Assembly: GCA_000431815.1 (NCBI GenBank) | Contig: FR889250.1 | Span: 14,721-78,720 of the forward strand | DNA length: 64,000 nucleotides | Direction of reading: 5' to 3' | DNA from: Butyrivibrio sp. CAG:318 | GTDB lineage: Bacteria; Bacillota; Clostridia; Lachnospirales; Lachnospiraceae | Shown: in pieces, positions 42,806-51,522 of the stretch | Position numbering within the stretch: position 1 is the first letter of the stretch | Layout: every line of letters begins with the position of its first letter | The notes under the pieces: model-generated | Told to the model about the DNA's origin: nothing | What the model saw: the letters and a program-made list of their open reading frames with translations, nothing else | The model's database searches: none | Translations under genes and position numbers: made by a program

Positions 42806-43633
42806 ATGTACAAAAAAATAGGATTATTATTCTTTTTGGCATTATTTCTGACAGCGTGCTCAAGAGCAAAAATAAGTGTAAACGAAGTTGACGTGATCCA
42901 TGATGACACTAAGGGTACGGTTGAAATTTCCACAATTGAAATGACAGAACCGCAAACGCAGACGCAGCCAACGGAATATGAGACTCTGCCGCATACTGTA
43001 CAACCGGAAGATGTTGTACTGCATGCCAAAGAAAGTATGTCAGAGGCCCTTGGCAGCAAAAAGAAAGTCAATATAATATCAGAAGGAATAGACTGGATTT
43101 CCAATGAATGTGATGCAGTGGACTGTGGACAAAGCTCCCAGTTCAAACAAATGTATTTAAAAGATTACAATCTGATATATGATATGGGAAATACAGTGTC
43201 AGAAGAACCGCTGCAATGGAATGAGTTTGCGGTTGTAGATCTGAATGGCGACAACGTAAAAGAGGTTATACTGCTGTCGGACGAAGGTACACTTTTACTG
43301 TATAACTATGAGGGGGAGATTTATGCTGTTCCGGTCAGTAACCGGCTGTTTAACAAAGAAATGTATGATATAACAAATGATGGGATAGTGTACCATTCTG
43401 TTTCGCAAAGCCGGTATGATTATTGGATATTGCGAAAAGGCAGGACGTATATGATTACACTTGCTCAGAAAGAGTATACGGTTAATGACACGGTCGAGTA
43501 TTATCGGTTAGGCGTTAAGGTTACAGAAGATGAGTACAATGATTATATAATGAAACTTGTGCCGGATGTGACCGACACTGTTGTATGGCAGAAATTCACG
43601 CCGGATAATATTGCAGGTATCGCAAAAAATTAA
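42806..43633 (+). CDS. Lipoprotein, unknown function
   Basis: The 275-residue protein has a lipoprotein signal peptide with lipobox LTAC (C18), a Thr/Glu/Pro/Gln linker to about residue 65, and a globular domain with one FG-GAP/EF-hand-like stretch (FAVVDLNGDNVKEVILL) followed by strands (GTLLLYNYEGEIYAVPV). The Asp-rich loop may bind calcium. It would be anchored outside the membrane. The open frame upstream to 42758 is rejected because the ATG at 42806 has GGAG at eight bases and starts the signal peptide. Confidence 0.8.
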   Translation: MYKKIGLLFFLALFLTACSRAKISVNEVDVIHDDTKGTVEISTIEMTEPQTQTQPTEYETLPHTVQPEDVVLHAKESMSEALGSKKKVNIISEGIDWISNECDAVDCGQSSQFKQMYLKDYNLIYDMGNTVSEEPLQWNEFAVVDLNGDNVKEVILLSDEGTLLLYNYEGEIYAVPVSNRLFNKEMYDITNDGIVYHSVSQSRYDYWILRKGRTYMITLAQKEYTVNDTVEYYRLGVKVTEDEYNDYIMKLVPDVTDTVVWQKFTPDNIAGIAKN

Positions 43634-43653
43634 TGATTTATTTGAAAAAACAT

Positions 43654-43682
43654 TTGACAAATCCCTTTGTATATATTAATAT
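43654..43682 (+). promoter_or_regulatory. Promoter of the rplU operon
   Basis: TTGACA (43654-43659) and TAATAT (43677-43682) have a 17-base spacer. Confidence 0.75.
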
Positions 43683-43689
43683 AATCTAG

Positions 43690-43762
43690 TGTGCCGCACA
43701 GCGAGGTAGTAAGTGTCGATAAGACCACCATAGCTGGCGAGTATTGATAATAGGAGGAAACC
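43690..43762 (+). promoter_or_regulatory. Leader RNA of rplU, candidate ribosomal L21 leader
   Basis: The 5' untranslated region begins with GTGTGCCGCAC, a small hairpin, and continues with a GC-richer, structured-looking segment up to AGGAGG. Firmicutes have a described autoregulatory L21 leader in exactly this position before rplU. I base the call on position and appearance; a covariance-model match was not possible. Confidence 0.6.
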
Positions 43763-43765
43763 AAG

Positions 43766-44077
43766 ATGAAGTACGCAGTTATTGCAGCATGTGGTAAGCA
43801 GTACAAAGTATCTGAGGGCGACGTTATCAAAGTTGAGAAGCTCGGAGTTGCAGATGGTGAAACTGTAACATTCGATAAAGTTCTTCTCGTAAGTGATGGA
43901 GAAACCGTAATCGGTAACCCGACAATTGCCGGAGCATCAGTTACTGCATCTGTTGTATGTGAAGGCAAGGACAAGAAAGTCGTTGTTTACAAGTACAAGA
44001 GAAAAACAGGCTATCACAAGAAGAACGGTCACAGACAGTTATTCACAAAGGTTAAGATTGAGTCAATCAACGCTTAA
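43766..44077 (+). CDS. rplU: 50S ribosomal protein L21
   Basis: The 103-residue protein is standard L21 (YAVIAACGKQYKVSEGD, YKRKTGYHKKNGHRQLFT). It binds 23S rRNA in the large subunit. It is the first gene of rplU-prp-rpmA, has its own promoter and leader RNA, and starts after AGGAGG. Confidence 0.98.
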   Translation: MKYAVIAACGKQYKVSEGDVIKVEKLGVADGETVTFDKVLLVSDGETVIGNPTIAGASVTASVVCEGKDKKVVVYKYKRKTGYHKKNGHRQLFTKVKIESINA

Positions 44078-44088
44078 TAACCAGGTCT

Positions 44089-44412
44089 ATGACGAATATA
44101 ATTTTTTATCGGAAGTCCGGTGATATTATCGGATTTCAGTCCAAAGGACATGCCGGACACGGCATGAGAGGAACCGATGTGGTATGTGCTTCGGTTTCGG
44201 CACTCATCATTAATACCATTAACTCGATTGAGAAGCTTACTCATGACAAGTTTGATGAGAATATTAATGACAGAAGAGCAATTATTGAGTTCCAGATAGA
44301 CGGTGCGGTAAGTAATGAATCAGAGCTTTTCTTTAAATCGCTTGAATTAGGGCTTACGGAGATTGCACGGGACTATCCGGGGAACGTATCGATTAAATAC
44401 CGTGATTATTAG
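44089..44412 (+). CDS. prp: Ribosomal processing cysteine protease Prp (YsxB)
   Basis: The 107-residue protein has the Prp catalytic pair in GHAGHGMRGTDVVCASVSAL: the histidine of GHAGHG and the cysteine of VVCAS. Prp removes the N-terminal extension of L27 in Firmicutes, and L27 with such an extension is encoded next (44453). It lies between rplU and rpmA, the conserved position. Confidence 0.95.
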   Translation: MTNIIFYRKSGDIIGFQSKGHAGHGMRGTDVVCASVSALIINTINSIEKLTHDKFDENINDRRAIIEFQIDGAVSNESELFFKSLELGLTEIARDYPGNVSIKYRDY

Positions 44413-44452
44413 TATCACGGCTGCATAAGACATTCAAGGAGGTGTAACACTT

Positions 44453-44743
44453 ATGTTAAAACTTAACCTTCAGTTTTTCGCTCATAAAAAAGGTGTTGGT
44501 TCTACTAAGAACGGCAGAGACTCAGAGTCTAAGAGATTAGGTGCAAAGAGAGCTGACGGACAGTTCGTATTAGCCGGAAACATTCTTTACAGACAGCGTG
44601 GAACAAAGATTCTCCCGGGCGTTAATGTCGGACGTGGTGGCGATGACACATTGTTTGCTACAGCAGACGGTATTGTAAGATTCGAGAGAAAAGGCAGAGA
44701 CAAGAAGCAGGTTTCTGTATATCCGGTTGCAGCAGAAGAGTAA
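44453..44743 (+). CDS. rpmA: 50S ribosomal protein L27 precursor
   Basis: The 96-residue protein is L27 with the Firmicutes extension MLKLNLQFFA in front of HKKGVGSTKNGRDSESK. Cleavage after FA, expected from Prp, exposes the mature N-terminus that reaches the peptidyl-transferase centre. AAGGAGG precedes the start. A hairpin separates it from obg. Confidence 0.98.
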   Translation: MLKLNLQFFAHKKGVGSTKNGRDSESKRLGAKRADGQFVLAGNILYRQRGTKILPGVNVGRGGDDTLFATADGIVRFERKGRDKKQVSVYPVAAEE

Positions 44744-44756
44744 AGCAAGTTTTATC

Positions 44757-44790
44757 AAAGCTCCGAATCCATTGGATTTGGAGCTTTCTG
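44757..44790 (+). terminator. Hairpin between rpmA and obg (terminator or partial attenuator)
   Basis: AAAGCTCCgAATCC pairs with GGATTtGGAGCTTT around a 3-base loop, followed by a poor T-tract (CTGTGTTT). It may reduce readthrough from the ribosomal protein genes into obg, since no clear promoter for obg lies after it. Confidence 0.6.
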
Positions 44791-44812
44791 TGTTTATGTA
44801 AGGAGGCAGCAT

Positions 44813-46096
44813 ATGTTCGCAGACAGCGCAAAAATATTTATTAAATCAGGCAAGGGCGGCGACGGACACGTAAGTTTCAGGCGTGAACTTTTTGTCGCAG
44901 CAGGCGGCCCGGACGGCGGTGACGGCGGACGCGGCGGAGATATCATATTTGAAGTTGACAAGGGACTCAATACGCTTGGAGAGTTCAGACATACCCGCAA
45001 ATATGTTGCAGAAAGCGGAGAGGAAGGCGGCAAAAGACTTTGTCACGGCAAGGATGGCGCCGACCTTATCATTAAGGTTCCGGAAGGAACTATTATAAAA
45101 GACGACACTTCAGGCAAGATTATTGCCGACATGTCGGGTGACAATATGAAAGTCACCATATTAAGAGGCGGACGCGGCGGCAAAGGTAACAAAAATTACG
45201 CCACGGCCACTATGCAGGTTCCTAAATATGCCCAGCCGGGACAGCAGGCCAAAGAATTATGGGTAAGACTTGAGCTTAAGGTGATAGCGGATGTCGGACT
45301 GGTAGGTTTTCCGAATGTCGGAAAATCAACACTTCTTTCAATGGTAAGTAATGCCAAACCGAAGATTGCCAACTATCATTTTACAACACTTAATCCTAAC
45401 CTTGGCGTGGTGGACTTAGACGGCGCTGACGGTTTTGTCATCGCTGATATTCCGGGACTTATAGAGGGTGCATCTGAAGGCGTCGGTCTCGGTCATGAAT
45501 TTTTAAAGCATATTGAAAGAACCAAAGTTATTATTCACATGGTTGATGCGGCATCAAGTGAGGGCAGGGATCCTATAGACGACATCAACAAAATTAATTC
45601 GGAATTAAAGGCATACAATGCAGAACTTGCGGATAAACCGCAGGTTATAGCAGCCAATAAGATAGATTTGATATATTCGGAGGATGAGGATCCGGTTCAG
45701 AAGCTTCGCGATGAGTTTGAACCGAAGGGAATCAAGGTTTTCCCTATTTCGGCGGCAACGGGCAAAGGGCTCCGGGAACTTCTCTATGCGGTAAGACATC
45801 TGCTTGATGAATGTCCGTCGGAACCGGTCGTATATGAGCGTGAATACTATCCGGAAGAGATGTATGATGACAGCACTCCGATTGACGTATACAAGGCAGA
45901 TGAGCATGCGTTTGTCATTGAAGGACCGCGTGTTGACAGAATGCTTGGATATACGAATCTGGATGATGAAAAGGGATTTTCATTCTTCCAGAAATTCATG
46001 AAAGAGCAGGGAATAATCGAGAAGCTTGAAGAACTCGGTATTGAGGAAGGCGACACGGTTTATCTCGGCGATTTGGAATTTGATTATTACAGATAA
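44813..46096 (+). CDS. obg: GTPase Obg/CgtA
   Basis: The 427-residue protein has the Gly-rich Obg fold (1 to about 158: GGPDGGDGGRGGD), a GTPase domain with GFPNVGKST, DIPGLIEGAS and NKIDL, and a C-terminal OCT domain found in Gram-positive members. Obg acts in 50S assembly and stress responses. AAGGAGG precedes the start. Confidence 0.97.
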   Translation: MFADSAKIFIKSGKGGDGHVSFRRELFVAAGGPDGGDGGRGGDIIFEVDKGLNTLGEFRHTRKYVAESGEEGGKRLCHGKDGADLIIKVPEGTIIKDDTSGKIIADMSGDNMKVTILRGGRGGKGNKNYATATMQVPKYAQPGQQAKELWVRLELKVIADVGLVGFPNVGKSTLLSMVSNAKPKIANYHFTTLNPNLGVVDLDGADGFVIADIPGLIEGASEGVGLGHEFLKHIERTKVIIHMVDAASSEGRDPIDDINKINSELKAYNAELADKPQVIAANKIDLIYSEDEDPVQKLRDEFEPKGIKVFPISAATGKGLRELLYAVRHLLDECPSEPVVYEREYYPEEMYDDSTPIDVYKADEHAFVIEGPRVDRMLGYTNLDDEKGFSFFQKFMKEQGIIEKLEELGIEEGDTVYLGDLEFDYYR

Positions 46097-46110
46097 CAGG
46101 AGGATAATAT

Positions 46111-46425
46111 ATGACAACCAAACAGCGTGCATATTTAAAAGGTCTTGCCATGACAACCGAACCGATTTTTCAGTGCGGCAAGAGTTCAATAACACCGGAA
46201 TTTGTCAATGCGGTGTCGGAAGCGCTTGAGAAAAGAGAACTTATAAAGATAAGTGTTCTTCAGAACTGCGCAGATGATCCGAAGGAACTCGGAGTGATAC
46301 TTGCGGAACGTACACGTTCACAGCTTGTACAGGTAATCGGCAAGAAAATTGTATTATACAAACAGGCCAAGGATGAAAAACATCGTAAAATAGAACTTCC
46401 GAAGGCCGGTAAAAAGCAGGCATAA
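46111..46425 (+). CDS. yhbY: CRS1/YhbY RNA-binding protein
   Basis: The 104-residue protein has the YhbY fold with the GxxG-like loop (QCGKSSITPEFVNAVSEAL, RELIKISVL, GVILAERTRSQLVQVIGKKIVLY in parts). It associates with pre-50S particles. It lies between obg and nadD, 14 bases after obg and one base before nadD. Confidence 0.92.
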   Translation: MTTKQRAYLKGLAMTTEPIFQCGKSSITPEFVNAVSEALEKRELIKISVLQNCADDPKELGVILAERTRSQLVQVIGKKIVLYKQAKDEKHRKIELPKAGKKQA

Positions 46426-46426
46426 T

Positions 46427-47041
46427 ATGGATGTAACCGGTAAAATCGGCATACTCGGAGGTACTTTTGATCCGATTCATATGGCGCATCTTAAGCTTGC
46501 GGAGTACGCATTGTCGGAGCTTGAACTGACGAAGGTTATTTTTATCCCGGCGGCTGTTCCGCCGCACAAAAGAAACCGCATGATTACCGATAGTGAACAC
46601 AGGTTTAACATGACAAAGCTGGCAATCGGTTATAACGACAGGTTTGAGGTTTCTGACATGGAACTTAAGATGGATGGCGCATCATATACGGCGAGGACTT
46701 TAAGCATTTTGTATGAGGAGAATCCGAATCTGTGTTTTATACTGGGCGCGGATTCGTATATGGCACTTGATACATGGTTTCATCCTGAGATAATAATGGC
46801 AAAAGCCCAGATAGCATGTGCCTGCAGGGATGGAATACCGACGGCAGCGCTTGAGTGTAAGGCTGGTGAGTACTGTACAAAATACGGTGCGGTTACGCAT
46901 TTTTTGAGTATGCCCGATACCGATATAAGTTCTACCATGTTAAGACAGATGATTTCTGAAGGCAAAGATGTAAAACAGTATATACCGGAACAGGTTATGG
47001 AATATATCCGGACAAATAATTTATATACAAAGCAGGTATAA
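46427..47041 (+). CDS. nadD: Nicotinate-nucleotide adenylyltransferase
   Basis: The 204-residue protein has the nucleotidyltransferase motif GGTFDPIHMAHL and the C-terminal ISSTMLRQMI. NadD makes deamido-NAD from nicotinate mononucleotide and ATP. It is followed by yqeK and rsfS, the standard Firmicutes order. Confidence 0.96.
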   Translation: MDVTGKIGILGGTFDPIHMAHLKLAEYALSELELTKVIFIPAAVPPHKRNRMITDSEHRFNMTKLAIGYNDRFEVSDMELKMDGASYTARTLSILYEENPNLCFILGADSYMALDTWFHPEIIMAKAQIACACRDGIPTAALECKAGEYCTKYGAVTHFLSMPDTDISSTMLRQMISEGKDVKQYIPEQVMEYIRTNNLYTKQV

Positions 47042-47045
47042 TATT

Positions 47046-47636
47046 ATGGCAGAATATGATTTTGACGCAATAAGACACAAACTTTCAAAATATATTGATG
47101 AAAGCCGTATGACACATACACTAGGCGTTATGTATACGGCGGCTGCACTTGCAATGCATTATGCACCTGAGGGCACAGAGGACGAGCTGCTATGTCAGGC
47201 GATGATTGCAGGCCTCCTTCATGATAATGCGAAGTGCATGAGTGATGCACAGATGCTTGAAAAAGCTCTGAAACATTCCATTGACGTTACAGAAAGTGAA
47301 CGTGATAACCCTTTTCTTCTTCATGGCAAACTTGGCGCATATTATGCTGCCCACAGGTACGGTGTGGAGGATGAGGCGGTTCTAAGCGCGATAACGTGGC
47401 ATACAACCGGCAGACCGGATATGACACTCCTTGAGAAAATCGTATTTACAGCCGATTATATGGAACCCGGAAGAACCAGACAGCCGAATCTTGCATATAT
47501 CAGGAGACTTGCTTTTGAAAATCTTGACAGATGCGTGTATGTTATATCTGATGATACACTTAATTACCTTAAGGGTAAGAAAAAATGCATAGATGAAATG
47601 ACGGTAAAGACAAGGGATTTTTATAAGGACAGATAA
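47046..47636 (+). CDS. yqeK: HD-domain hydrolase YqeK (diadenosine tetraphosphatase type)
   Basis: The 196-residue protein has HD-superfamily motifs RMTHTLGVMYTAAALA, LLHDNAKCM, LLHGKLGAYYAA and TWHTTG. YqeK proteins hydrolyse symmetrical Ap4A to ADP. It lies four bases after nadD and is followed by rsfS after 15 bases; the LytR-type gene sometimes found between them is absent. Confidence 0.92.
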   Translation: MAEYDFDAIRHKLSKYIDESRMTHTLGVMYTAAALAMHYAPEGTEDELLCQAMIAGLLHDNAKCMSDAQMLEKALKHSIDVTESERDNPFLLHGKLGAYYAAHRYGVEDEAVLSAITWHTTGRPDMTLLEKIVFTADYMEPGRTRQPNLAYIRRLAFENLDRCVYVISDDTLNYLKGKKKCIDEMTVKTRDFYKDR

Positions 47637-47651
47637 GAAAGGAACGGTTTT

Positions 47652-47999
47652 ATGAGCTCAAAAGACATTCTTAAAACAGCATATGAGGCCATAAGCGATA
47701 AGAAAGGCGAAAACACAAGAATAATCGATATATCAAAAGTATCGGTAATTGCGGATTATTTTATAGTTACCAACGGAAGCAATGTCAATCAGGTTCAGGC
47801 TATTGCCGACAGTGTGGAAGAGAAACTACTCGAAGCCGGTGTCAAATTAAAACAGGTTGAAGGAAATAATAATTCAGGCTGGATACTTATGGATTTCGGC
47901 GATGTTATTGTGCATGTTTTTTCAAAGGAAGAACGTTTCTTCTATGACCTTGAGCGAATCTGGAGCGATGGAACCAACGTTGAAATAGAGGATTTGTAA
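47652..47999 (+). CDS. rsfS: Ribosomal silencing factor RsfS
   Basis: The 115-residue protein has the RsfS/Iojap pattern: ISKVSVIADYFIVTNGSN, NNSGWILMDFGDVIVHVFSKEER, FYDLERIW. It binds L14 and blocks subunit joining when nutrients are low. Its stop overlaps folC (TAATG). Confidence 0.96.
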   Translation: MSSKDILKTAYEAISDKKGENTRIIDISKVSVIADYFIVTNGSNVNQVQAIADSVEEKLLEAGVKLKQVEGNNNSGWILMDFGDVIVHVFSKEERFFYDLERIWSDGTNVEIEDL

Positions 48000-49273
48000 T
48001 GAACTATATGGAAACGACAGAATATCTTGACAGTCTTAACGGTCTTGGAAGCAGGCCGGGTCTTGAGAATATTTCTGAATTATTAACAAGATTGGGAAAC
48101 CCGCAGAATAAAGTGCGGGCCGTTCATATTGCAGGCACCAACGGAAAAGGCTCCGTAGGTGCTTTCTTAACATCCGTGCTTACCATGGCCGGTTACCGCA
48201 TCGGACGATATTGTTCACCTGCCGTATTTGATCCGCTTGAGACAATATCGTTTAACGGGGTAAATATAAGAGAAGATGACTTTGCCAGGGTTATAACAGA
48301 TACTGTGTCTGTGTGCGATGAAAATCTCTGTCCTACAAGGTTTGAGATAGAGACGGCGGCGGCATTTATGTTTTTTGACCGCATGAAATGTGATATTGCC
48401 ATTGTTGAATGTGGCATGGGTGGTGAACTTGATGCAACCAATGTCATGTCTGACGTTATCTGCTCGGTAATCACACCGGTTTCGATGGACCATATGTCAT
48501 TCCTGGGCGATACTATTGAGAAAATAGCGGAATGTAAAGCGGGAATAATAAAGCCCGGTGTGGATGTGGCTGCATACAAGGATGAACGATATTCATCCGT
48601 CTTAACGGAACGTGCCATGCAGACCCAAAGTGATATATATTACATAGATGATGAGAATATAATCTGTAATACAGGTAATAATGAACTTGTGTTCAGTTAC
48701 CGCGGATATAAAGATATCAGGCTGAATACTCCGGCAGCATATCAGGCAGTGAATGGCGCAATCGCATTGGAAGTTGTGGACCGACTTCGTAATAAAGGAT
48801 ATAATCTGACTGATGATATCATTAGAGCCGGTATGTACAACATGAAGTGGCCGGGAAGGTTTGAAATCCTTAACGATAATAAAAAGATGCTTATTCTCGA
48901 CGGGGCACATAATCCGGCCGGAGCGGCAGCTTTTGCTGACAGTTACCACAGGCTTTACGGAGATGAAAAATCTGTGATCATTCTTGCGATGTTCAAGGAT
49001 AAGGATACGCGCGGCGTGCTTGAGCATATCATGCCTTTGGCAGATTCGGTTATAACGACAATGGCACCGGATAATCCGCGTTCTTTTCCTGCTAAAGACC
49101 TTGCAGAATATATCAAAAAATATTATGATATAGAAGTTGGATATGAGGCAGATATTTATAAAGCGGTATCACATGCTTTTGATATGGCCGGTGAAAATAA
49201 AGTTATAGCATGCGGTTCATTGGCACATCTTGCATTAGTGAAGGAGGCTTACAGAAAATATGGACAAAGATAA
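47999..49273 (+). CDS. folC: Bifunctional folylpolyglutamate/dihydrofolate synthase
   Basis: The 424-residue Mur-ligase-like protein has the P-loop HIAGTNGKGSVG, SPAVFDPLETI, VECGMGGELDATNV and LDGAHNPAGAAAF. FolC adds glutamates to folates and may form dihydrofolate from dihydropteroate. It opens the folate block, and its end overlaps folE by 14 bases. Confidence 0.94.
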   Translation: MNYMETTEYLDSLNGLGSRPGLENISELLTRLGNPQNKVRAVHIAGTNGKGSVGAFLTSVLTMAGYRIGRYCSPAVFDPLETISFNGVNIREDDFARVITDTVSVCDENLCPTRFEIETAAAFMFFDRMKCDIAIVECGMGGELDATNVMSDVICSVITPVSMDHMSFLGDTIEKIAECKAGIIKPGVDVAAYKDERYSSVLTERAMQTQSDIYYIDDENIICNTGNNELVFSYRGYKDIRLNTPAAYQAVNGAIALEVVDRLRNKGYNLTDDIIRAGMYNMKWPGRFEILNDNKKMLILDGAHNPAGAAAFADSYHRLYGDEKSVIILAMFKDKDTRGVLEHIMPLADSVITTMAPDNPRSFPAKDLAEYIKKYYDIEVGYEADIYKAVSHAFDMAGENKVIACGSLAHLALVKEAYRKYGQR

Positions 49274-49817
49274 AATAAAACAGGGCGTGCAGCTTATAAT
49301 AGAAGGAATCGGTGAGGACGCGTCAAGGGAGGGCCTTGTTGAGACACCTGACAGGATTGCCAGGATGTATGAGGAAATTTTTGCCGGACTTAATGAGGAT
49401 GCATCAGTTCATCTCAGTAAAACTTTTTCAACGCAGAATACGGATATGATAATAGAAAAAGATATAACATTTTACTCTATGTGTGAACATCATTTTTTGC
49501 CTTTTTACGGAAAAGCGCATATTGCATATATTCCCAATGGTCGTGTAGCAGGCCTTAGTAAGCTTGCAAGAACGGTTGAAGTATATGCGAGAAGGCCTCA
49601 GCTCCAGGAACGTATGACTGTGCAGATTGCGGATGCTATTATGGAGAATCTTGATGCTAAGGGCGCAATGGTTATTATTGAGGCAGAGCATATGTGTATG
49701 ACAATGCGCGGAATCAAGAAACCGGGAAGCCGTACGGTAACAATTTCTTCCAAGGGAATATTTACTGAAGATGCTGAACTTCGCAATACTTTTTTGACAA
49801 TGGCAGGTGCTAGATAA
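49260..49817 (+). CDS. folE: GTP cyclohydrolase I
   Basis: The 185-residue protein has the zinc- and GTP-binding motifs MCEHHFLPFYGKAHIAY, GLSKLARTVEVYARRPQLQERMT in parts, and EAEHMCMTMRG. It makes dihydroneopterin triphosphate, the first step of folate synthesis. It lies inside the overlap chain folC-folE-folP. Confidence 0.97.
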   Translation: MDKDKIKQGVQLIIEGIGEDASREGLVETPDRIARMYEEIFAGLNEDASVHLSKTFSTQNTDMIIEKDITFYSMCEHHFLPFYGKAHIAYIPNGRVAGLSKLARTVEVYARRPQLQERMTVQIADAIMENLDAKGAMVIIEAEHMCMTMRGIKKPGSRTVTISSKGIFTEDAELRNTFLTMAGAR

Positions 49818-50626
49818 TGATTATCGGAAACAGAAATTACAATGAAAAACATACTCACATAATGGGAATCCTTAATGTTACCCCGGATTCTTTTTCGGAC
49901 GGAGGACGTTATAATAATAAAGAAGCAGCGCTTAAGCATGCGCTCGAAATGATTAATGACGGTGCGGATATCATAGATATCGGCGGTGAATCGACAAGAC
50001 CTGGATATACGATGATTTCTGACGAGGAGGAAATCGAAAGAGTCTGTCCGATTATTGAAAAGATTAAGAAAGAAACGGACATTGTTATCTCACTTGATAC
50101 ATATAAAAGCAAGGTCGCGAAGGCGGGACTTGCAAGTGGCGCCGACCTGATCAATGATATATGGGGACTTAAATACGATCCGGAAATGGCATCGGTTATC
50201 GCAGATGCCAATGTTGCGTGCTGTCTTATGCACAATCGTGATATTGATAAGAACCCGTATTCGGATTTTATGACTGACTATATTAATGATATGAAGGAGT
50301 GTGTAAGGCTTGCGCATGAAGCAGGGATATCGGATGATAAGATAATCCTGGATCCCGGTGTTGGATTCGGCAAGGACTATACGCAGAATCTTCAGGTGAT
50401 CAAGTATCTTGACAGATTATCCGACATGGGTTATCCGGTTCTGTTGGGAACATCTCGTAAATCGGTTGTCGGCCTTACTCTTGATCTTCCCAAGGACGAG
50501 AGAGTGGAAGGAACCGTTGCAACCTCGGTAATCGGAGCACTGAATCATTGTATGTTTGTAAGAGTGCATGATGTCAAGGAAAATTATCGTGCTGTCAAGA
50601 TGACGGAAGCAATAATGAATTCGTAA
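49817..50626 (+). CDS. folP: Dihydropteroate synthase
   Basis: The 269-residue TIM-barrel protein has HIMGILNVTPDSFSDGG, DIGGESTRPGY, DPGVGFGKDY and GTSRKSVVG. It joins the pterin diphosphate to p-aminobenzoate and is the sulfonamide target. It starts on the folE stop (TAATG) and is followed by the fused folB-folK gene 12 bases later. Confidence 0.97.
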   Translation: MIIGNRNYNEKHTHIMGILNVTPDSFSDGGRYNNKEAALKHALEMINDGADIIDIGGESTRPGYTMISDEEEIERVCPIIEKIKKETDIVISLDTYKSKVAKAGLASGADLINDIWGLKYDPEMASVIADANVACCLMHNRDIDKNPYSDFMTDYINDMKECVRLAHEAGISDDKIILDPGVGFGKDYTQNLQVIKYLDRLSDMGYPVLLGTSRKSVVGLTLDLPKDERVEGTVATSVIGALNHCMFVRVHDVKENYRAVKMTEAIMNS

Positions 50627-50638
50627 AGGCGGAATACA

Positions 50639-51466
50639 ATGGATACAATATCAATAGACAAATTGAAAATATACTGTAATCACGGCGTGTTCAGGGATGA
50701 ACAGATAAACGGCCAGAATTTCTATGTGTCAGCCAGACTTGGCGTGGATACATATCAGGCGGGCATTACTGACGATCTTGATAAATCCGTAAATTATGCT
50801 GAACTAAGTCATGTTATTACAGATTATATGCAAAATAACAGATATAATCTTATAGAAGCTGTTGCAAATAATCTTGCGGCACATATTTTTAAATATTCAA
50901 AGCTTATACGCGAGCTTACACTTACTATATACAAACCTGAGGCACCTGTCGGACTTCCGCTTGAGAATGTATCGGTTACAATAACCCGTAAATGGCATAC
51001 GGCATATATAGCACTGGGATCCAATATAGGTGATTCTATGCTTATAATAAGAAGCGCATTGGATGCCATGAAAAATAATGCTTCAATACGAGTTATAAAG
51101 GAATCTTCATTGATAAATACCAAGCCTTACGGAGGAGTTGAACAGCCGGATTTTATTAATGGTGTTGTACAGATAGAGACATATCTTGAACCTGATAACC
51201 TCTTAACATATCTTAACACACTTGAAAAAGAAGCCGGAAGAACACGCGAAATCCACTGGGGACCAAGAACACTTGACCTGGATATTCTGTTATATGATGA
51301 GCAGATTATTAATACCTCAAGGCTTACGGTACCGCATATAGATATGGCCAACCGTTTCTTCGTGCTTGAACCGTTATGTGAGATAGCGCCATATGCATAT
51401 AATGCAAGACTTAACCGGACAGCAGCAGAACTCCTTTATGAATTACAAAAAAGAACAGAGAGATAA
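50639..51466 (+). CDS. folB-folK: Fused dihydroneopterin aldolase (FolB) - HPPK (FolK)
   Basis: The protein has 275 residues. Residues 1 to about 118 are FolB (KLKIYCNHGVFRDEQ, YNLIEAVANNLA) and about 120-275 are FolK (TAYIALGSNIGDS, WGPRTLDLDILLYD). The fusion performs two consecutive steps to the pterin substrate of FolP. Such fusions are known in Clostridia. It ends the folate block, which has no folA or pab genes here. Confidence 0.95.
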   Translation: MDTISIDKLKIYCNHGVFRDEQINGQNFYVSARLGVDTYQAGITDDLDKSVNYAELSHVITDYMQNNRYNLIEAVANNLAAHIFKYSKLIRELTLTIYKPEAPVGLPLENVSVTITRKWHTAYIALGSNIGDSMLIIRSALDAMKNNASIRVIKESSLINTKPYGGVEQPDFINGVVQIETYLEPDNLLTYLNTLEKEAGRTREIHWGPRTLDLDILLYDEQIINTSRLTVPHIDMANRFFVLEPLCEIAPYAYNARLNRTAAELLYELQKRTER

Positions 51467-51468
51467 AT

Positions 51469-51515
51469 AACAGACAGCATAAATGAGGCCCCCCTCAGAT
51501 GCTGTCTGTTATTGT
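51469..51515. terminator. Bidirectional terminator between folBK and lexA
   Basis: A perfect 12-base stem, AACAGACAGCAT (51469-51480) and ATGCTGTCTGTT (51499-51510), carries an inner GAGG/CCTC stem. It separates two convergent genes. Confidence 0.85.
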
Positions 51516-51522
51516 ATAAATA

